64,000 bases of DNA from Rubellimicrobium rubrum (GTDB taxonomy: Bacteria; Pseudomonadota; Alphaproteobacteria; Rhodobacterales; Rhodobacteraceae), in assembly GCF_006152115.1 (NCBI RefSeq), contig NZ_VDFU01000015.1, positions 58,813-122,812 on the forward strand, in the 5' to 3' direction. The notes beneath the pieces were generated by a model that saw nothing but the letters and a program-made list of their open reading frames with translations, had not been told where the DNA came from and searched no databases. Below are positions 26,155 through 34,705 of the stretch, piece by piece. Both the position numbers and the translations under genes were made by a program. The first letter of the stretch is position 1; each line of letters begins with the position of its first letter.

Positions 26155-26442
26155 ATGGCCAACCAGATGACCAAGGCGCAACTCGTCGCCGCCCTCGCCG
26201 AAGCGACCGGAGGCGACAAGAAAGCCGCCGGCGCCATGCTCGACGCGCTGACCGGCATCATCACCCAGACCGTCTCCGAAGGCGGCGCGGTGACGCTGCC
26301 CGGCGTCGGCAAGATCTACTGCCGCGAACGGCCCGAGCGCATGGTCCGCAACCCCTCGACGGGCGAGCAGATCAAGAAGGAGTCGGACAAGGTGGTCAAG
26401 GTCACCGTAGCCAAGGCCCTCAAGGACAGCATCAACGCCTGA
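26155..26442 (+). CDS. HU-family DNA-binding protein
   Basis: 95 aa nucleoid protein. The two N-terminal helices (MTKAQLVAALAEATG and KKAAGAMLDALTGIITQTV) are followed by the beta-arm signature GKIYCRERPERMVRNPSTGE, in which the arm carries RNPSTG as in HU/IHF. Start ATG follows AGGAGA at an 8-base spacing. Upstream, TTTCGCT/AGCGAAA (26072-26090) is a perfect 7-bp hairpin. A GTTCC/GGAAC hairpin follows the stop. The single cysteine in the arm is unusual for HU. Confidence 0.92.
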   Translation: MANQMTKAQLVAALAEATGGDKKAAGAMLDALTGIITQTVSEGGAVTLPGVGKIYCRERPERMVRNPSTGEQIKKESDKVVKVTVAKALKDSINA

Positions 26443-26461
26443 GTTCCGCTGGGGAACGATC

Positions 26462-26508
26462 ACCCTCTCCGTCCGTTTCGCTTTGGACTTAACGCAAGCG
26501 GAGAGGGT
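26462..26508 (+). promoter_or_regulatory. Shine-Dalgarno-sequestering hairpin before the PRC-barrel gene
   Basis: ACCCTCTCCG (26462-26471) is exactly complementary to CGGAGAGGGT (26499-26508), which contains the GGAGAGG ribosome-binding site two to four bases before the ATG at 26511. The 27-base loop can form a further GTCC/GGAC pairing. The fold would hide the start site until melted or bound. Confidence 0.5.
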
Positions 26509-26510
26509 CC

Positions 26511-26870
26511 ATGTCCGAGCAGGACTATTCGGCCAGCAGCGTCATCTCGTCGGACCGCGTGAACGGGACCGCCGTCTATGGCGCCGACGGCCAGCATATC
26601 GGCATGATCGATCACCTCGTCATCGACAAGGTGTCGGGAAAGATCGTCTATGCCGTCATGTCCTTCGGCGGGTTCCTGGGAATAGGACAGGATCACCACC
26701 CGATTCCCTGGACCGCTCTCCGGTACGACACGTCCCTGGCCGGGTACGTGACCACCATCACCGAGGATCAGTTGCGCCAGGCCCCTGTTCGGGGCGACGA
26801 CTGGTACCGCGACCGGCAGTGGGAAGAGCGGATCTACACCCATTACGGCCTGCCCTACTACTGGGTCTGA
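26511..26870 (+). CDS. PRC-barrel domain protein
   Basis: 119 aa protein with one PRC-barrel domain: VNGTAVYGADGQHIGMIDHLVIDKVSGKIVYAVMSFGGFLGIGQDHHPIPW spans residues about 17-67 and fits the family pattern of a small beta barrel, including the GxGxDxxxxPxxW box. The tail is rich in Trp and Tyr (DDWYRDRQWEER, LPYYWV). Such proteins are often induced by stress or found in photosynthetic reaction-centre-related contexts. Cytosolic, no membrane segment. Followed by a bidirectional hairpin shared with the GST gene. Confidence 0.88.
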   Translation: MSEQDYSASSVISSDRVNGTAVYGADGQHIGMIDHLVIDKVSGKIVYAVMSFGGFLGIGQDHHPIPWTALRYDTSLAGYVTTITEDQLRQAPVRGDDWYRDRQWEERIYTHYGLPYYWV

Positions 26871-26876
26871 GGCATC

Positions 26877-26902
26877 GGGCCGCGGGGGCGATGACGCGGC
26901 CC
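26877..26902. terminator. bidirectional hairpin between PRC-barrel and GST genes
   Basis: Perfect 8-bp stem GGGCCGCG (26877-26884) with CGCGGCCC (26895-26902), loop of ten, seven bases after the PRC stop and seven bases from the GST stop. No T run. Confidence 0.5.
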
Positions 26903-26909
26903 GTGTCCG

Positions 26910-27518
26910 TCAGGCGGCTAGGGCCCGTCCGTCCATTTCCATCGCGGCGATGCGCCCCGGATGAACCGCGCAACGGGCCACCCAGTCGGCGACACGCGGA
27001 CTGCCGGGCTCCAGGTCCTTGAACCACAGGAAGGGCGAGGAGACGAGCAGGTCCGCTGCCGTGAAGCGTCCGCCCACGAGCCAGTCCTCGGTGTTCAACG
27101 CTTCGGACAGCCGGGCCCTGATCGCATCCGGACCCCGGTACGTGGCTGACAGGAACGGATGCGCCAGGCCCGCCGCATCATGGATCAGCGCGGGCTCCAT
27201 CACGCCAGCATACCAGGCGAGCCAGGACAGGTAGCGGCCTCGATCGGGGTCGCCGACGGGGATGCCAAGCCCGGCTTCCGGGAACAGGTCGGTCAGGTAG
27301 AGCAGGATCGCGGCGGTTTCCCAGATCGTCACCCCGTCATGGACAAGGACCGGCACCTTGCCATCGGGGTGCGGATTGCTCGGGTCAGGGTGTCCCGAGC
27401 CGTCGAAGCGGGTGATGTCGACTTCGCGGATCGTTACGCGGTCAAGTATGTCCATGGCCGCGAGCAGGGCCAGCACCCGGGTCGAGCGGGTCATGGGGGA
27501 GTGGTAGAAGGTGATCAT
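26910..27518 (-). CDS. glutathione S-transferase
   Basis: 202 aa thioredoxin-fold plus alpha-helical protein. The N-terminal domain starts MITFYHSPMTRSTRVL, carries the cis-proline motif GKVPVLVHDG (near 52-61) and ends WETAAILLYL, the usual GSH-binding E-T/S. The C-terminal helices contain GGRFTAADLLVSSPF, the N-capping box of the GST fold. ATG at 27518 is preceded by AGGAG. It is divergent from a WYL-domain regulator whose likely operator lies between the genes; that regulator probably controls this gene. Confidence 0.9.
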   Translation of the reverse strand: MITFYHSPMTRSTRVLALLAAMDILDRVTIREVDITRFDGSGHPDPSNPHPDGKVPVLVHDGVTIWETAAILLYLTDLFPEAGLGIPVGDPDRGRYLSWLAWYAGVMEPALIHDAAGLAHPFLSATYRGPDAIRARLSEALNTEDWLVGGRFTAADLLVSSPFLWFKDLEPGSPRVADWVARCAVHPGRIAAMEMDGRALAA

Positions 27519-27575
27519 CGGGCGGCTCCTTCGCTGGATTGCCATTCGGGATGCCGCTGTTATCGTCCCACCCTG

Positions 27576-27592
27576 CTGACAGTTCATGTCAG
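27576..27592. promoter_or_regulatory. inverted repeat, likely operator of the WYL regulator
   Basis: CTGACA-GTTCA-TGTCAG is a perfect 6+5+6 palindrome lying between the divergent GST and regulator genes and directly upstream of the regulator's AGGAGGG. Its place suits autorepression and control of the GST gene. Confidence 0.55.
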
Positions 27593-27600
27593 GAGGGATC

Positions 27601-28278
27601 ATGGCTCGAAGCGACCGCCTGTTTCGTCTGCTCCATGCGTTGCGAAGTCTGCCAGTCCCGGTGACCGCCGCTCGGCTGGCCGAGGCGACCGAGGTGTCGG
27701 TCCGCTCCATCTACCGCGATATCGCGGCGCTGCGGGCCAGCGGCGCGCGAATCGACGGTGAGGCCGGCTATGGTTACGCCTTGGAGGAGGACCCGGCGCT
27801 GCCGCCCCAAAGCTTCACCCGGCTGGAGATCGAGGCGTTGCTGCTGGGCCTGGGCGAAGTGCGCCAGTCTGGCGATGCCGATCTGGCCGATGCCGCCGAA
27901 TCGGTTGCCGCAAAGGTCATCGCACGACTGCCCGAACGCCAGGCGCGCGAGGCGGCCCATGCCGTGCTGCGCGTCTACCGCCATGCCCCGCGAAAGGTGC
28001 CGCAGGCCGCCTTGTCTGTCCTGCGCGAGGCGGCCTGGGAGGAGCGGGCCGTGGACATCGTCTACCGGGACGAGGCCGGACAACTGACCCAGCGCCGCGT
28101 GCTGCCTTTGGCCGTGGCCTTCCTGGACGAGGTGTTGCTGATGGTCGCGTGGTGCCGCCTGCGCGAGGGCTTTCGGCGGTTCCGGCTGGACCGGATCGAA
28201 GTGGCCGAGGCGACCGAGGAAAGCTTCCGCCCGCGTCGTGCCGGTCTTCTCCGCGACTATGTGGCGACTTTGGGCTAG
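27601..28278 (+). CDS. YafY-type HTH regulator with WYL domain
   Basis: 225 aa regulator. Residues about 1-60 form a winged helix: [43 protein letters not shown] is the DeoR/YafY-type HTH. The middle and C-terminal part (about 135-215) carries the WYL-type fold, with DIVYRDEAG and [21 protein letters not shown] domains are thought to sense small ligands or nucleic acids. Start ATG at 27601 follows AGGAGGG (27591-27597); an upstream ATG inside the palindrome is less likely. The stop shares a CTAG with the aroC stop. Confidence 0.88.
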   Translation: MARSDRLFRLLHALRSLPVPVTAARLAEATEVSVRSIYRDIAALRASGARIDGEAGYGYALEEDPALPPQSFTRLEIEALLLGLGEVRQSGDADLADAAESVAAKVIARLPERQAREAAHAVLRVYRHAPRKVPQAALSVLREAAWEERAVDIVYRDEAGQLTQRRVLPLAVAFLDEVLLMVAWCRLREGFRRFRLDRIEVAEATEESFRPRRAGLLRDYVATLG

Positions 28279-29378
28279 CCGATCCGACCCCGGAGCCCGC
28301 CGGTCTGGCCGCGGTCCAGCAGCAGATGATCCGCCAGGACCAGAGCCATCATCGCCTCGCCTACCGGCACGGCCCGGATGCCTACGCAGGGGTCGTGGCG
28401 GCCCTTTGTGACGACCTCCGTCGGCGTGCCGTCCATGCGGATCGAGCGGCGGGGCGACAGGATCGAGGACGTGGGCTTCACTGCAAAGCGCACTACGACG
28501 TCCTGCCCCGTCGCGATGCCGCCCAGGACGCCCCCCGCCTTGTTGGAGCCATAGCGGATCTGGCCGTCCTCGTAGAACAGCTCGTCCGCGTTCTCGCGCC
28601 CGGTCAGCGCGGCGGCGGCCATGCCTTCGCCGATTTCGACCCCTTTGACCGCGTTGATCGACATCATCGCCGAGGCGAGGTCCGAGTCGAGCTTGCCATA
28701 GATGGGGGCGCCCAGCCCTGCCGGTACGCCCGAGGCCACCACCTCGATCATCGCGCCCACGGAGTTGTGGTCGTCCTTGCGCAGCCAAGCGAGATAGTCG
28801 TCCCATTCGGCCGCGGCGACCGCGTCGGGGCACCAGAAGTCGTTCCGTCCGACCTCGGTCAGGTCGAAGCGGTCTCGATCAATCCGCTTCTCGCCCATCT
28901 GGACCATGTAGCCGGTGATCCGGACCTCGGGCGCGAGCGTCGCCAACACCTGCCGCGCCACGCCCCCAGCCGCGACCCGGGCCGCCGTTTCCCGGGCGGA
29001 GCTGCGCCCGCCGCCCCGGTAGTCGCGGACGCCGTACTTTAGGTGATAGGTCAGGTCGGCGTGGCCGGGGCGAAAGGTTTGGGCGATGTCGCCGTAGTCC
29101 TTGGACCTCTGGTCTGTGTTCTCGATCAGCAGACTGATCGAGGTGCCGGTGGTCAGGCCGTCGAAGACGCCGGACAGGATACGTACCGCATCGGCCTCTT
29201 GCCGCTGGGTGGTGTTGCGGTTCTGCCCGGGGCGGCGTTTGTCGAGCCAAGGCTGGATCAGGGCTTCCGAGAGCGGCACGCCGGGCGGACAGCCATCGAC
29301 CACCGCGCCGAGGGCAGGCCCATGGGACTCGCCCCAGGTCGTGAAGCGGAACAGGTGACCAAAGGTGTTGAGGCTCAT
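28275..29378 (-). CDS. aroC: chorismate synthase
   Basis: 367 aa enzyme that makes chorismate from EPSP with reduced FMN, the last common step of aromatic amino acid synthesis. [18 protein letters not shown] (about 17-34) and [37 protein letters not shown] (near 93-130) are the family signatures; [17 protein letters not shown] near 300 is also diagnostic. Start ATG at 29378; its ribosome-binding region lies inside an 8-bp hairpin (29382-29404). The gene ends opposite the YafY regulator, sharing stop-codon bases. Confidence 0.96.
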   Translation of the reverse strand: MSLNTFGHLFRFTTWGESHGPALGAVVDGCPPGVPLSEALIQPWLDKRRPGQNRNTTQRQEADAVRILSGVFDGLTTGTSISLLIENTDQRSKDYGDIAQTFRPGHADLTYHLKYGVRDYRGGGRSSARETAARVAAGGVARQVLATLAPEVRITGYMVQMGEKRIDRDRFDLTEVGRNDFWCPDAVAAAEWDDYLAWLRKDDHNSVGAMIEVVASGVPAGLGAPIYGKLDSDLASAMMSINAVKGVEIGEGMAAAALTGRENADELFYEDGQIRYGSNKAGGVLGGIATGQDVVVRFAVKPTSSILSPRRSIRMDGTPTEVVTKGRHDPCVGIRAVPVGEAMMALVLADHLLLDRGQTGGLRGRIG

Positions 29379-29381
29379 GCG

Positions 29382-29404
29382 GGGCTCCGTGGTTGCCGGA
29401 GCCC
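29382..29404 (-). promoter_or_regulatory. start-adjacent hairpin of aroC
   Basis: On the - strand GGGCTCCG pairs with CGGAGCCC (8 bp, 7-base loop); the 3' arm holds the only GGAG upstream of the aroC ATG, three bases away. May restrain translation. Confidence 0.4.
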
Positions 29405-29454
29405 TTAGCGCAAGGAGCCATGGCCCGGAAGCCCGCGCGCCCTTGTCCGGTCTG

Positions 29455-30687
29455 TCAGGCGCGGGCGGTCAGGACAGGGAGGTCATCCCCGATGGCCTCC
29501 GGTGAGAGACCGATCTCGCGCATCAGGGCGCAGGTGCCCCGCCGCATGTCTAGGTCGTGCTGCACCCGCGCGCGGGCCGCGCCGGATAGGGCCAGCGCAC
29601 GCTCCGGAGTGCGCGCCAAGCCTTCAAGAGCGCTCGCAAGCGTCACCGGGTCGCGTGGTGGAACCAGCAGGCCGTCGACGCCGTGGGTCACGAGCTCGCG
29701 CGCACCCGCTGTTGCCGTACCCACGACGGGAAGGCCGCAGGCCATCGCTTCGGCCAACGCAAGGTTCGGTGATTCGTCGTGACCGGGATGGGCAAAGACA
29801 TGGGCGGCCCGGAGTTCGGCCAGAACCCGATCCTCGCCCACTGCGCCCAGAAGCGTTAAGTGGTGGCCGACCTGTAGTTCGCGGCTGCGACGCTCCAGGG
29901 TCTTGCGGAACCCGTGTCCACCCAAGTCGTCCTCACCGGCGATTCGGAGGGTGGCCGTGATGCCTTGGTCCAAGAGGCGGCGCAACGCGACCAGGAGATC
30001 CTCGAACCCCCGTGCCTGCTCCAGCCGGCCGCAGGCGAAGATCCGGAATGGCTCCCCGGGCGCGGGAGGTGCGTAGGGCGACTCCCGGCGAAACTGGGCG
30101 CAATCGATGCCCAAGGGCTGCACGACCAACCGGGCGGGACGGTCCTGTGCAAGGACGGTCTTCACCTCGGCCAGCAGCCGATGCGTGACGACCGTGGCAA
30201 ACCGGGCGCCCCGCCATTTGAAGCTTTGGCCTGGCCCATTCCTCGACAAGGGACCGTGCAGGGTCAGGCTATAGGATGGCCCGCCCAGCCGCTCGGCCAG
30301 AGCGGCGATCAGCGCCACGCGCCCACTGGACTGGACATGGACATGGTCGATCCCATGACGGGCGGCGCTTTCGACCAGCCGACGTGCCGGACCCAGCGAT
30401 AGGACCAGCTCACGCGCAAGGCCGGGCTCGAATCGGTGAAGATCGCTCCAGGGAAGGGCAGGAAGCGCGAAGAGCCCCGACCAGGGACGGCAGACCAGAT
30501 ACTCCGTGCGGCGGCTGGCCAGGGCGGCCCAGGGATGCACCCGAAGCGCGGGCGCCGGCGGCTGGGTGGAGTAAAGCACCACCTTTGTCCCCAGCGCCTC
30601 AATCGCCTGCGCCTCGCGCCAGAAGGCGGAATGGCTCGGGCCGGGGAAGCGCGGCACGAGATAGCCTATCCGGGGTCGTCCAGCCAT
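29455..30687 (-). CDS. family 4 glycosyltransferase (GT-B fold)
   Basis: 410 aa GT-B protein. The N-terminal domain opens [27 protein letters not shown]; the C-terminal domain contains the nucleotide-sugar site, with [16 protein letters not shown] near 217-232 and the GT4 signature [25 protein letters not shown] (near 305-330), which has the E-x7-E pattern. Probably transfers a sugar to a surface polysaccharide or lipid; acceptor unknown, as no polysaccharide cluster is nearby. Start ATG at 30687 has a modest GAGGA site. Confidence 0.88.
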   Translation of the reverse strand: MAGRPRIGYLVPRFPGPSHSAFWREAQAIEALGTKVVLYSTQPPAPALRVHPWAALASRRTEYLVCRPWSGLFALPALPWSDLHRFEPGLARELVLSLGPARRLVESAARHGIDHVHVQSSGRVALIAALAERLGGPSYSLTLHGPLSRNGPGQSFKWRGARFATVVTHRLLAEVKTVLAQDRPARLVVQPLGIDCAQFRRESPYAPPAPGEPFRIFACGRLEQARGFEDLLVALRRLLDQGITATLRIAGEDDLGGHGFRKTLERRSRELQVGHHLTLLGAVGEDRVLAELRAAHVFAHPGHDESPNLALAEAMACGLPVVGTATAGARELVTHGVDGLLVPPRDPVTLASALEGLARTPERALALSGAARARVQHDLDMRRGTCALMREIGLSPEAIGDDLPVLTARA

Positions 30688-30970
30688 TCAGGCGTCCTCG
30701 TCCCGTCGCCCCGGGACGCGCCCAGCCTGCCGCACGTCCAGCAGGGCGTCAAAGGTAAACTCGCCGTGAAGTCGTGTTCAAAAGTAGTAGCTCGCTCTCG
30801 GCGCAGCCTCTCGAGTTCAGCAGTCTCAGGGTCCAGAGTTCCAGCCGGCATCCCTCCAACCGGAGCGCGGCTGGAGCGGCTCCATACGATCCGACCCAGC
30901 TTGCCGAAGGGGGTTGGCCCGGGCTCTCGGTCGCGTTACCACAGCGGCGCAACAGGCCCGAGGAGGGTTC

Positions 30971-31912
30971 ATGGCGCCGATCCTGTCCATCCGCGACCTG
31001 CGAAAAAGCTACGACAACGGGTTCGAGGCGCTGAAAGGCGTTTCCCTCGACATCAAGGCGGGCGAGATTCTCGCGCTGCTCGGACCGAACGGGGCGGGCA
31101 AGACCACGCTCATCTCCGCCGTCTGCGGCATCGCGCGGATCACCGGCGGCAGCGCCACCGTCGCGGGCCACGACATCGAACGGGACTGGCGCGCGGCGCG
31201 GACCCTGATCGGCCTCGTCCCGCAGGAAATCAACCTCGAGCCCTTCGAAAAGGTCTGGAACACCGTCCGCTTCTCGCGCGGGCTCTTTGGGATGCCCCGC
31301 AACGACGCGCATATCGAGCGGGTGCTCCGTCAGCTGTCGCTCTGGGACAAGAAGGACAGCAAGGTCACCGAGCTGTCGGGCGGCATGAAGCGCCGGGTGC
31401 TCATCGCCAAGGCGCTGAGTCACGAGCCGCGCGTGCTGTTCCTCGACGAGCCCTCGGCGGGGGTGGACGTGGAGCTGCGCCGCGACATGTGGCGCGTCGT
31501 GGGCGAGCTGCGGCAGGCGGGCGTCACCATCATCCTGACCACCCATTACATCGAGGAGGCCGAGGCCATCGCCGACCGCGTCGCGGTGATCTCCAAGGGC
31601 CGCATCCTGCTGGTGGAGGACAAGGACAGCCTCATGCGGCGCATGGGGCAGAAGGTGCTGCATGTCGATCTCCAGCAGCCTCTGGCCGCCATCCCGCCGG
31701 GCCTCGATCATTTCGGCCTGACATTGGACGAAGGGGGCCGCCGCCTGACCTACAGCTACGACACCAAGGCCGAGCGGACGGGCATCGCCACCCTCCTGGC
31801 GGCGCTGGCCGAAGGGGGAATCGCCGTGGCCGACCTCGACACCGAGGCCTCCTCGCTCGAGGACATCTTCGTGGGCCTCGTGCATGGCGACGAACGGGAG
31901 GCAGCCCAATGA
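30971..31912 (+). CDS. ABC transporter ATP-binding protein (ABC-2 type)
   Basis: 313 aa ATPase. Walker [10 protein letters not shown] (39-47), signature LSGGMKRR (near 137-144), Walker [13 protein letters not shown] (near 157-168) and the switch histidine in LTTHY. The C-terminal 80 residues form the extra domain seen in NodI/YadG-like exporter ATPases. ATG at 30971 follows AGGAGGG. The stop overlaps the start of the permease gene, forming a two-gene export system; the substrate is unknown. Confidence 0.95.
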   Translation: MAPILSIRDLRKSYDNGFEALKGVSLDIKAGEILALLGPNGAGKTTLISAVCGIARITGGSATVAGHDIERDWRAARTLIGLVPQEINLEPFEKVWNTVRFSRGLFGMPRNDAHIERVLRQLSLWDKKDSKVTELSGGMKRRVLIAKALSHEPRVLFLDEPSAGVDVELRRDMWRVVGELRQAGVTIILTTHYIEEAEAIADRVAVISKGRILLVEDKDSLMRRMGQKVLHVDLQQPLAAIPPGLDHFGLTLDEGGRRLTYSYDTKAERTGIATLLAALAEGGIAVADLDTEASSLEDIFVGLVHGDEREAAQ

Positions 31913-32670
31913 ACGTCCATGCCGTCCGGTCCATCTACCTGCAGGAGATGGGACGCTTCTTCCGCACGGTGACGCAGTCTCTGATCGCACCGGTGCTGTC
32001 GACCTCGCTCTACTTCGTGGTCTTCGGCGCAGCCATCGGCGGCCGCATCCAAGAGGTCGAGGGCGTGTCCTACGGGGCCTTCATCGTGCCGGGGCTGATC
32101 ATGCTGTCGGTCATCACGCAGGGCATCTCGAACGCGTCCTTCGGGATCTACTTCCCCAAGTTCATCGGCACGATCTTCGAGGTTCTGTCGGCCCCCGTCA
32201 GCTTCTTCGAGGCGGTGCTGGGCTATGTCGGCGCGGCGGCGTCCAAGTCCTTCATCATCGGGCTCATCATCCTGATCACGAGCTGGTTCTTCGTGGACAT
32301 CCGTATCGCCCACCCCATGGCCATGCTGGCCTTTCTCGTGCTGACCTGCACCAGCTTCGCGCTCCTGGGGTTCATCATCGGCATCTGGGCGGGCAACTTC
32401 GAGCAGCTGCAACTCATCCCGCTCCTTGTCATCACGCCGCTCGTGTTCCTGGGGGGCAGCTTCTACTCGATATCCATGCTGCCGGGGATCTGGCAGACGG
32501 TCGCGCTGTTCAACCCGGTCGTGTATCTGATCTCGGGCTTCCGATGGTCGTTCTTCGGGATGGCGGACGTGCCCGTGGCGGTGTCGCTCCTCGCGGTGGC
32601 GGCTTTCACGGCAATTTGCCTCGGCGTCGTCTGGTGGATCTTTCACACGGGCTGGAAGCTGCGGCGCTGA
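31909..32670 (+). CDS. ABC-2 type transporter permease
   Basis: 253 aa inner-membrane protein with six predicted helices and the ABC-2 family signature region [34 protein letters not shown] (about 182-215). The N terminus, [31 protein letters not shown], is the typical amphipathic start of YadH/NodJ-like permeases. Start ATG overlaps the ATPase stop (ATGA). Confidence 0.93.
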   Translation: MNVHAVRSIYLQEMGRFFRTVTQSLIAPVLSTSLYFVVFGAAIGGRIQEVEGVSYGAFIVPGLIMLSVITQGISNASFGIYFPKFIGTIFEVLSAPVSFFEAVLGYVGAAASKSFIIGLIILITSWFFVDIRIAHPMAMLAFLVLTCTSFALLGFIIGIWAGNFEQLQLIPLLVITPLVFLGGSFYSISMLPGIWQTVALFNPVVYLISGFRWSFFGMADVPVAVSLLAVAAFTAICLGVVWWIFHTGWKLRR

Positions 32671-32708
32671 GCCTTGCGGGAGGGGGGCGGCGGGCATAGG
32701 TGCGGACC

Positions 32709-33512
32709 ATGACCAGTCTTCCCGACCTTTTCCGCTTCCGTTCGCGCCATCCCACCGTATCGGTGATCCGCCTTCAGGGGCCGATCGGCGTGGGCGGGGC
32801 GCGCTCCCTGACCGATCAGGCGCTCGCCCCCGTCATCGACGCGGCGTTCAGGGGCAAGCCGGCCGCCGTGGCGCTCCAGATCAACTCGCCGGGGGGCTCG
32901 CCGGTGCAGTCCTCCTTGATCGCCGCGCGCATCCGGCGGCTCGCGGTCGAAAAAAAGGTTCCTGTTGTCGCCTTCGTGGAGGACGTGGCAGCCTCGGGCG
33001 GCTACTGGCTTGCCACGGCCGCGGACGAGATCTTCTGCGATCCGGGCTCCCTCTTGGGCTCGATCGGCGTCATCAGCGCGGGCTTCGGCTTCCAGGACCT
33101 GATCGCCCGGCTGGGGGTGGAGCGGCGCGTTCACACGGCGGGGCGTTCCAAGTCCCTGCTGGACCCGTTCCGGCCCGAAAAGCCCGACGACGTGGAACGC
33201 CTGAATAGTTGGCTGTCGCAGCTCCATGACGTGTTCATCGCGCATGTACGGTCGCGCCGGGGCGCGAAGCTGGCCGACAACCCCGACCTGTTCACGGGCG
33301 AGGTCTGGATCGGCGACGCTGCCGTCAACCAGGGACTAGCGGACGGGATCGGTCATCTGGTCCCCACGCTCAAGGCGCGCTTCGGCGACAAGGTCCGCTT
33401 CCGCCGCTACGGCATGCGACGGCCCTTCCTGTCGCGCTTCGGCCTGGCGCTGGTCGAGGATGCGGTCGGCCTGATGGAGGAGCGGGCCGCCTTCGCCCGC
33501 TTCGGCCTGTGA
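32709..33512 (+). CDS. S49-family (SppA/SohB-like) serine peptidase
   Basis: 267 aa protein without an N-terminal membrane anchor. The core shows LQINSPGGSPVQS (near 58-70), VEDVAASGGYWLATAADEIF with the nucleophile Ser in AASGGYW (near 94), and GRSKSLLDPF with a candidate general-base lysine. S49 peptidases degrade signal peptides or membrane-protein fragments. ATG at 32709 is chosen over an in-frame GTG at 32700. The stop overlaps the GTG of a small zinc-ribbon gene. Confidence 0.9.
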   Translation: MTSLPDLFRFRSRHPTVSVIRLQGPIGVGGARSLTDQALAPVIDAAFRGKPAAVALQINSPGGSPVQSSLIAARIRRLAVEKKVPVVAFVEDVAASGGYWLATAADEIFCDPGSLLGSIGVISAGFGFQDLIARLGVERRVHTAGRSKSLLDPFRPEKPDDVERLNSWLSQLHDVFIAHVRSRRGAKLADNPDLFTGEVWIGDAAVNQGLADGIGHLVPTLKARFGDKVRFRRYGMRRPFLSRFGLALVEDAVGLMEERAAFARFGL

Positions 33513-33676
33513 TCCTCATCAAGGCCGCCATTCTTTTCCTGGTCTTCATGGTCGGGATCGCGATCTGGGGCCGCTTCCGCAAGCCGCCCCGCCGGGCATC
33601 CCGGGGGGACAAGTTCTGTCCGTCCTGCGGTCGTCCCAAGATCGGGAAGGGGCCGTGCCCTTGCCGGCGGGCATGA
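33509..33676 (+). CDS. small membrane-anchored zinc-ribbon protein, 55 aa
   Basis: A 55-codon gene beginning with GTG, which overlaps the S49 stop, and ending in ATGA, which overlaps the next start. The N-terminal hydrophobic stretch ILIKAAILFLVFMVGIAIW (2-20) should span the membrane. The cytosolic tail holds KFCPSCGR and GPCPCRR: four cysteines that may bind zinc as a ribbon. The strict coupling at both ends and the cysteine pattern make it a real gene rather than chance. No function is known; a helper of the S49 peptidase is one idea. Confidence 0.8.
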   Translation: MILIKAAILFLVFMVGIAIWGRFRKPPRRASRGDKFCPSCGRPKIGKGPCPCRRA

Positions 33677-34449
33677 GGGCGCTCGTCACCGGAGGGGCCG
33701 CCCGCCTCGGCCGGGCGATGGCACTCCGGCTGGCCGAGCGGGGCCACGACATCGCCGTCCACCACAACACCTCTGAGAAAGAGGCTCACGACACTGCCCG
33801 CGCCATCGAGGCCCTAGGTCGTCGTGCCGTGGCTTTGAAGGCCGACCTCCTCGACGAGGACGAAGTCACGTCGCTGCTGCCACGGGCTGCCGAAGCCCTG
33901 GGCGGTCCGATCACCGTTCTCGTCAACAACGCCTCGATCTTCGAATACGACAACCTCTCCAGCGCGACGCGCGACAGTTGGGACCGGCACTTCGGCAGTA
34001 ACCTCCGGGCTCCGTTCCTGCTGATCCAGGCCCTTGCGGCCCAGGCGCCCGATCCCGTGCCCGACGAGGCCGGGGAGCCGGTCGCCCAGGCGCTGATAGT
34101 CAACATGGTGGATCAACGGGTGCGAAAGCTGACGCCCGAGTTCATGACCTACACGCTGGCCAAGGCGGGTCTTTGGACGCTGACGCAAACGGCGGCGCAA
34201 GCCTTGGCGCCCCGGATCCGTGTCAACGCGATCGGGCCAGGTCCCACGGTGCGCGGCCATCGCCAGAGCGAGGAGCATTTCGCCCGCCAGCGCGCCGGGA
34301 CGGTTCTGACGCGCGGCTCGGACCCCGAGGATATCACGGCCGCGCTGGTCTATCTCCTTGATGCCAAGGCGGTCACGGGAGAACTGCTCTGCGTGGATGG
34401 CGGGCAGCACCTTGGGTGGAAGACGCCCGACATCATTGGCCGCGGCTAG
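33673..34449 (+). CDS. pteridine-reductase-like SDR (FolM type)
   Basis: 258 aa SDR. TGGAARLGRAMALRLAERG (7-25) is the nucleotide loop, with the H-H-N pair after it. NNASIFEYD replaces NNAG, and the catalytic part reads VNMVDQRVRK then YTLAKAGL: Asp stands where classical SDRs have Ser, as in pteridine reductase PTR1 and FolM-type enzymes. The likely reaction is reduction of dihydrobiopterin, dihydromonapterin or dihydrofolate. Start ATG overlaps the small zinc-ribbon gene stop. Ends before a DnaA-box-rich gap. Confidence 0.85.
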   Translation: MRALVTGGAARLGRAMALRLAERGHDIAVHHNTSEKEAHDTARAIEALGRRAVALKADLLDEDEVTSLLPRAAEALGGPITVLVNNASIFEYDNLSSATRDSWDRHFGSNLRAPFLLIQALAAQAPDPVPDEAGEPVAQALIVNMVDQRVRKLTPEFMTYTLAKAGLWTLTQTAAQALAPRIRVNAIGPGPTVRGHRQSEEHFARQRAGTVLTRGSDPEDITAALVYLLDAKAVTGELLCVDGGQHLGWKTPDIIGRG

Positions 34450-34451
34450 GT

Positions 34452-34481
34452 TTATCCACGGTTATCCACAGATTCTCCACT
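34452..34481 (+). promoter_or_regulatory. three tandem DnaA-box-like 9-mers
   Basis: TTATCCACG (34452-34460), TTATCCACA (34462-34470, perfect consensus) and TTCTCCACT (34473-34481) follow one another at one helical turn. A CcrM-type GATTC site overlaps the third. Confidence 0.65.
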
Positions 34482-34634
34482 GGGGGCTGTGCACGACTCG
34501 GGCACACCGTCGCAGGCGGCGGCCGGGCAGGAAAATTCGAATGATTTGAAACCAATAGTCTGCAGGCCGACCTTCATGCCGCGTTGCGGAGCGTTCGACG
34601 GCCCCCTTCACCTCCGCGCGATCCATCCCCCGAG

Positions 34635-34643
34635 TTGTCCACA
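34635..34643 (+). promoter_or_regulatory. fourth DnaA-box-like site before uvrC
   Basis: TTGTCCACA is one mismatch from the TTATNCACA consensus. Together with the 34452-34481 cluster it flanks an A/T-rich stretch (34533-34560). Confidence 0.5.
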
Positions 34644-34705
34644 GGCCCTGTTGTTCGCCCCCCCGACTCCACGCTAGATTGCCCTCTCAAAGCCGCGATA
34701 CAGCC

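Noticed and set aside
30666..30851. 61-residue - strand frame between the glycosyltransferase and the ABC genes
   Set aside because: Its GGAGGG touches the ATG with no spacing, codon third positions are A/T-richer than neighbours, and it overlaps the glycosyltransferase start by 22 bases.
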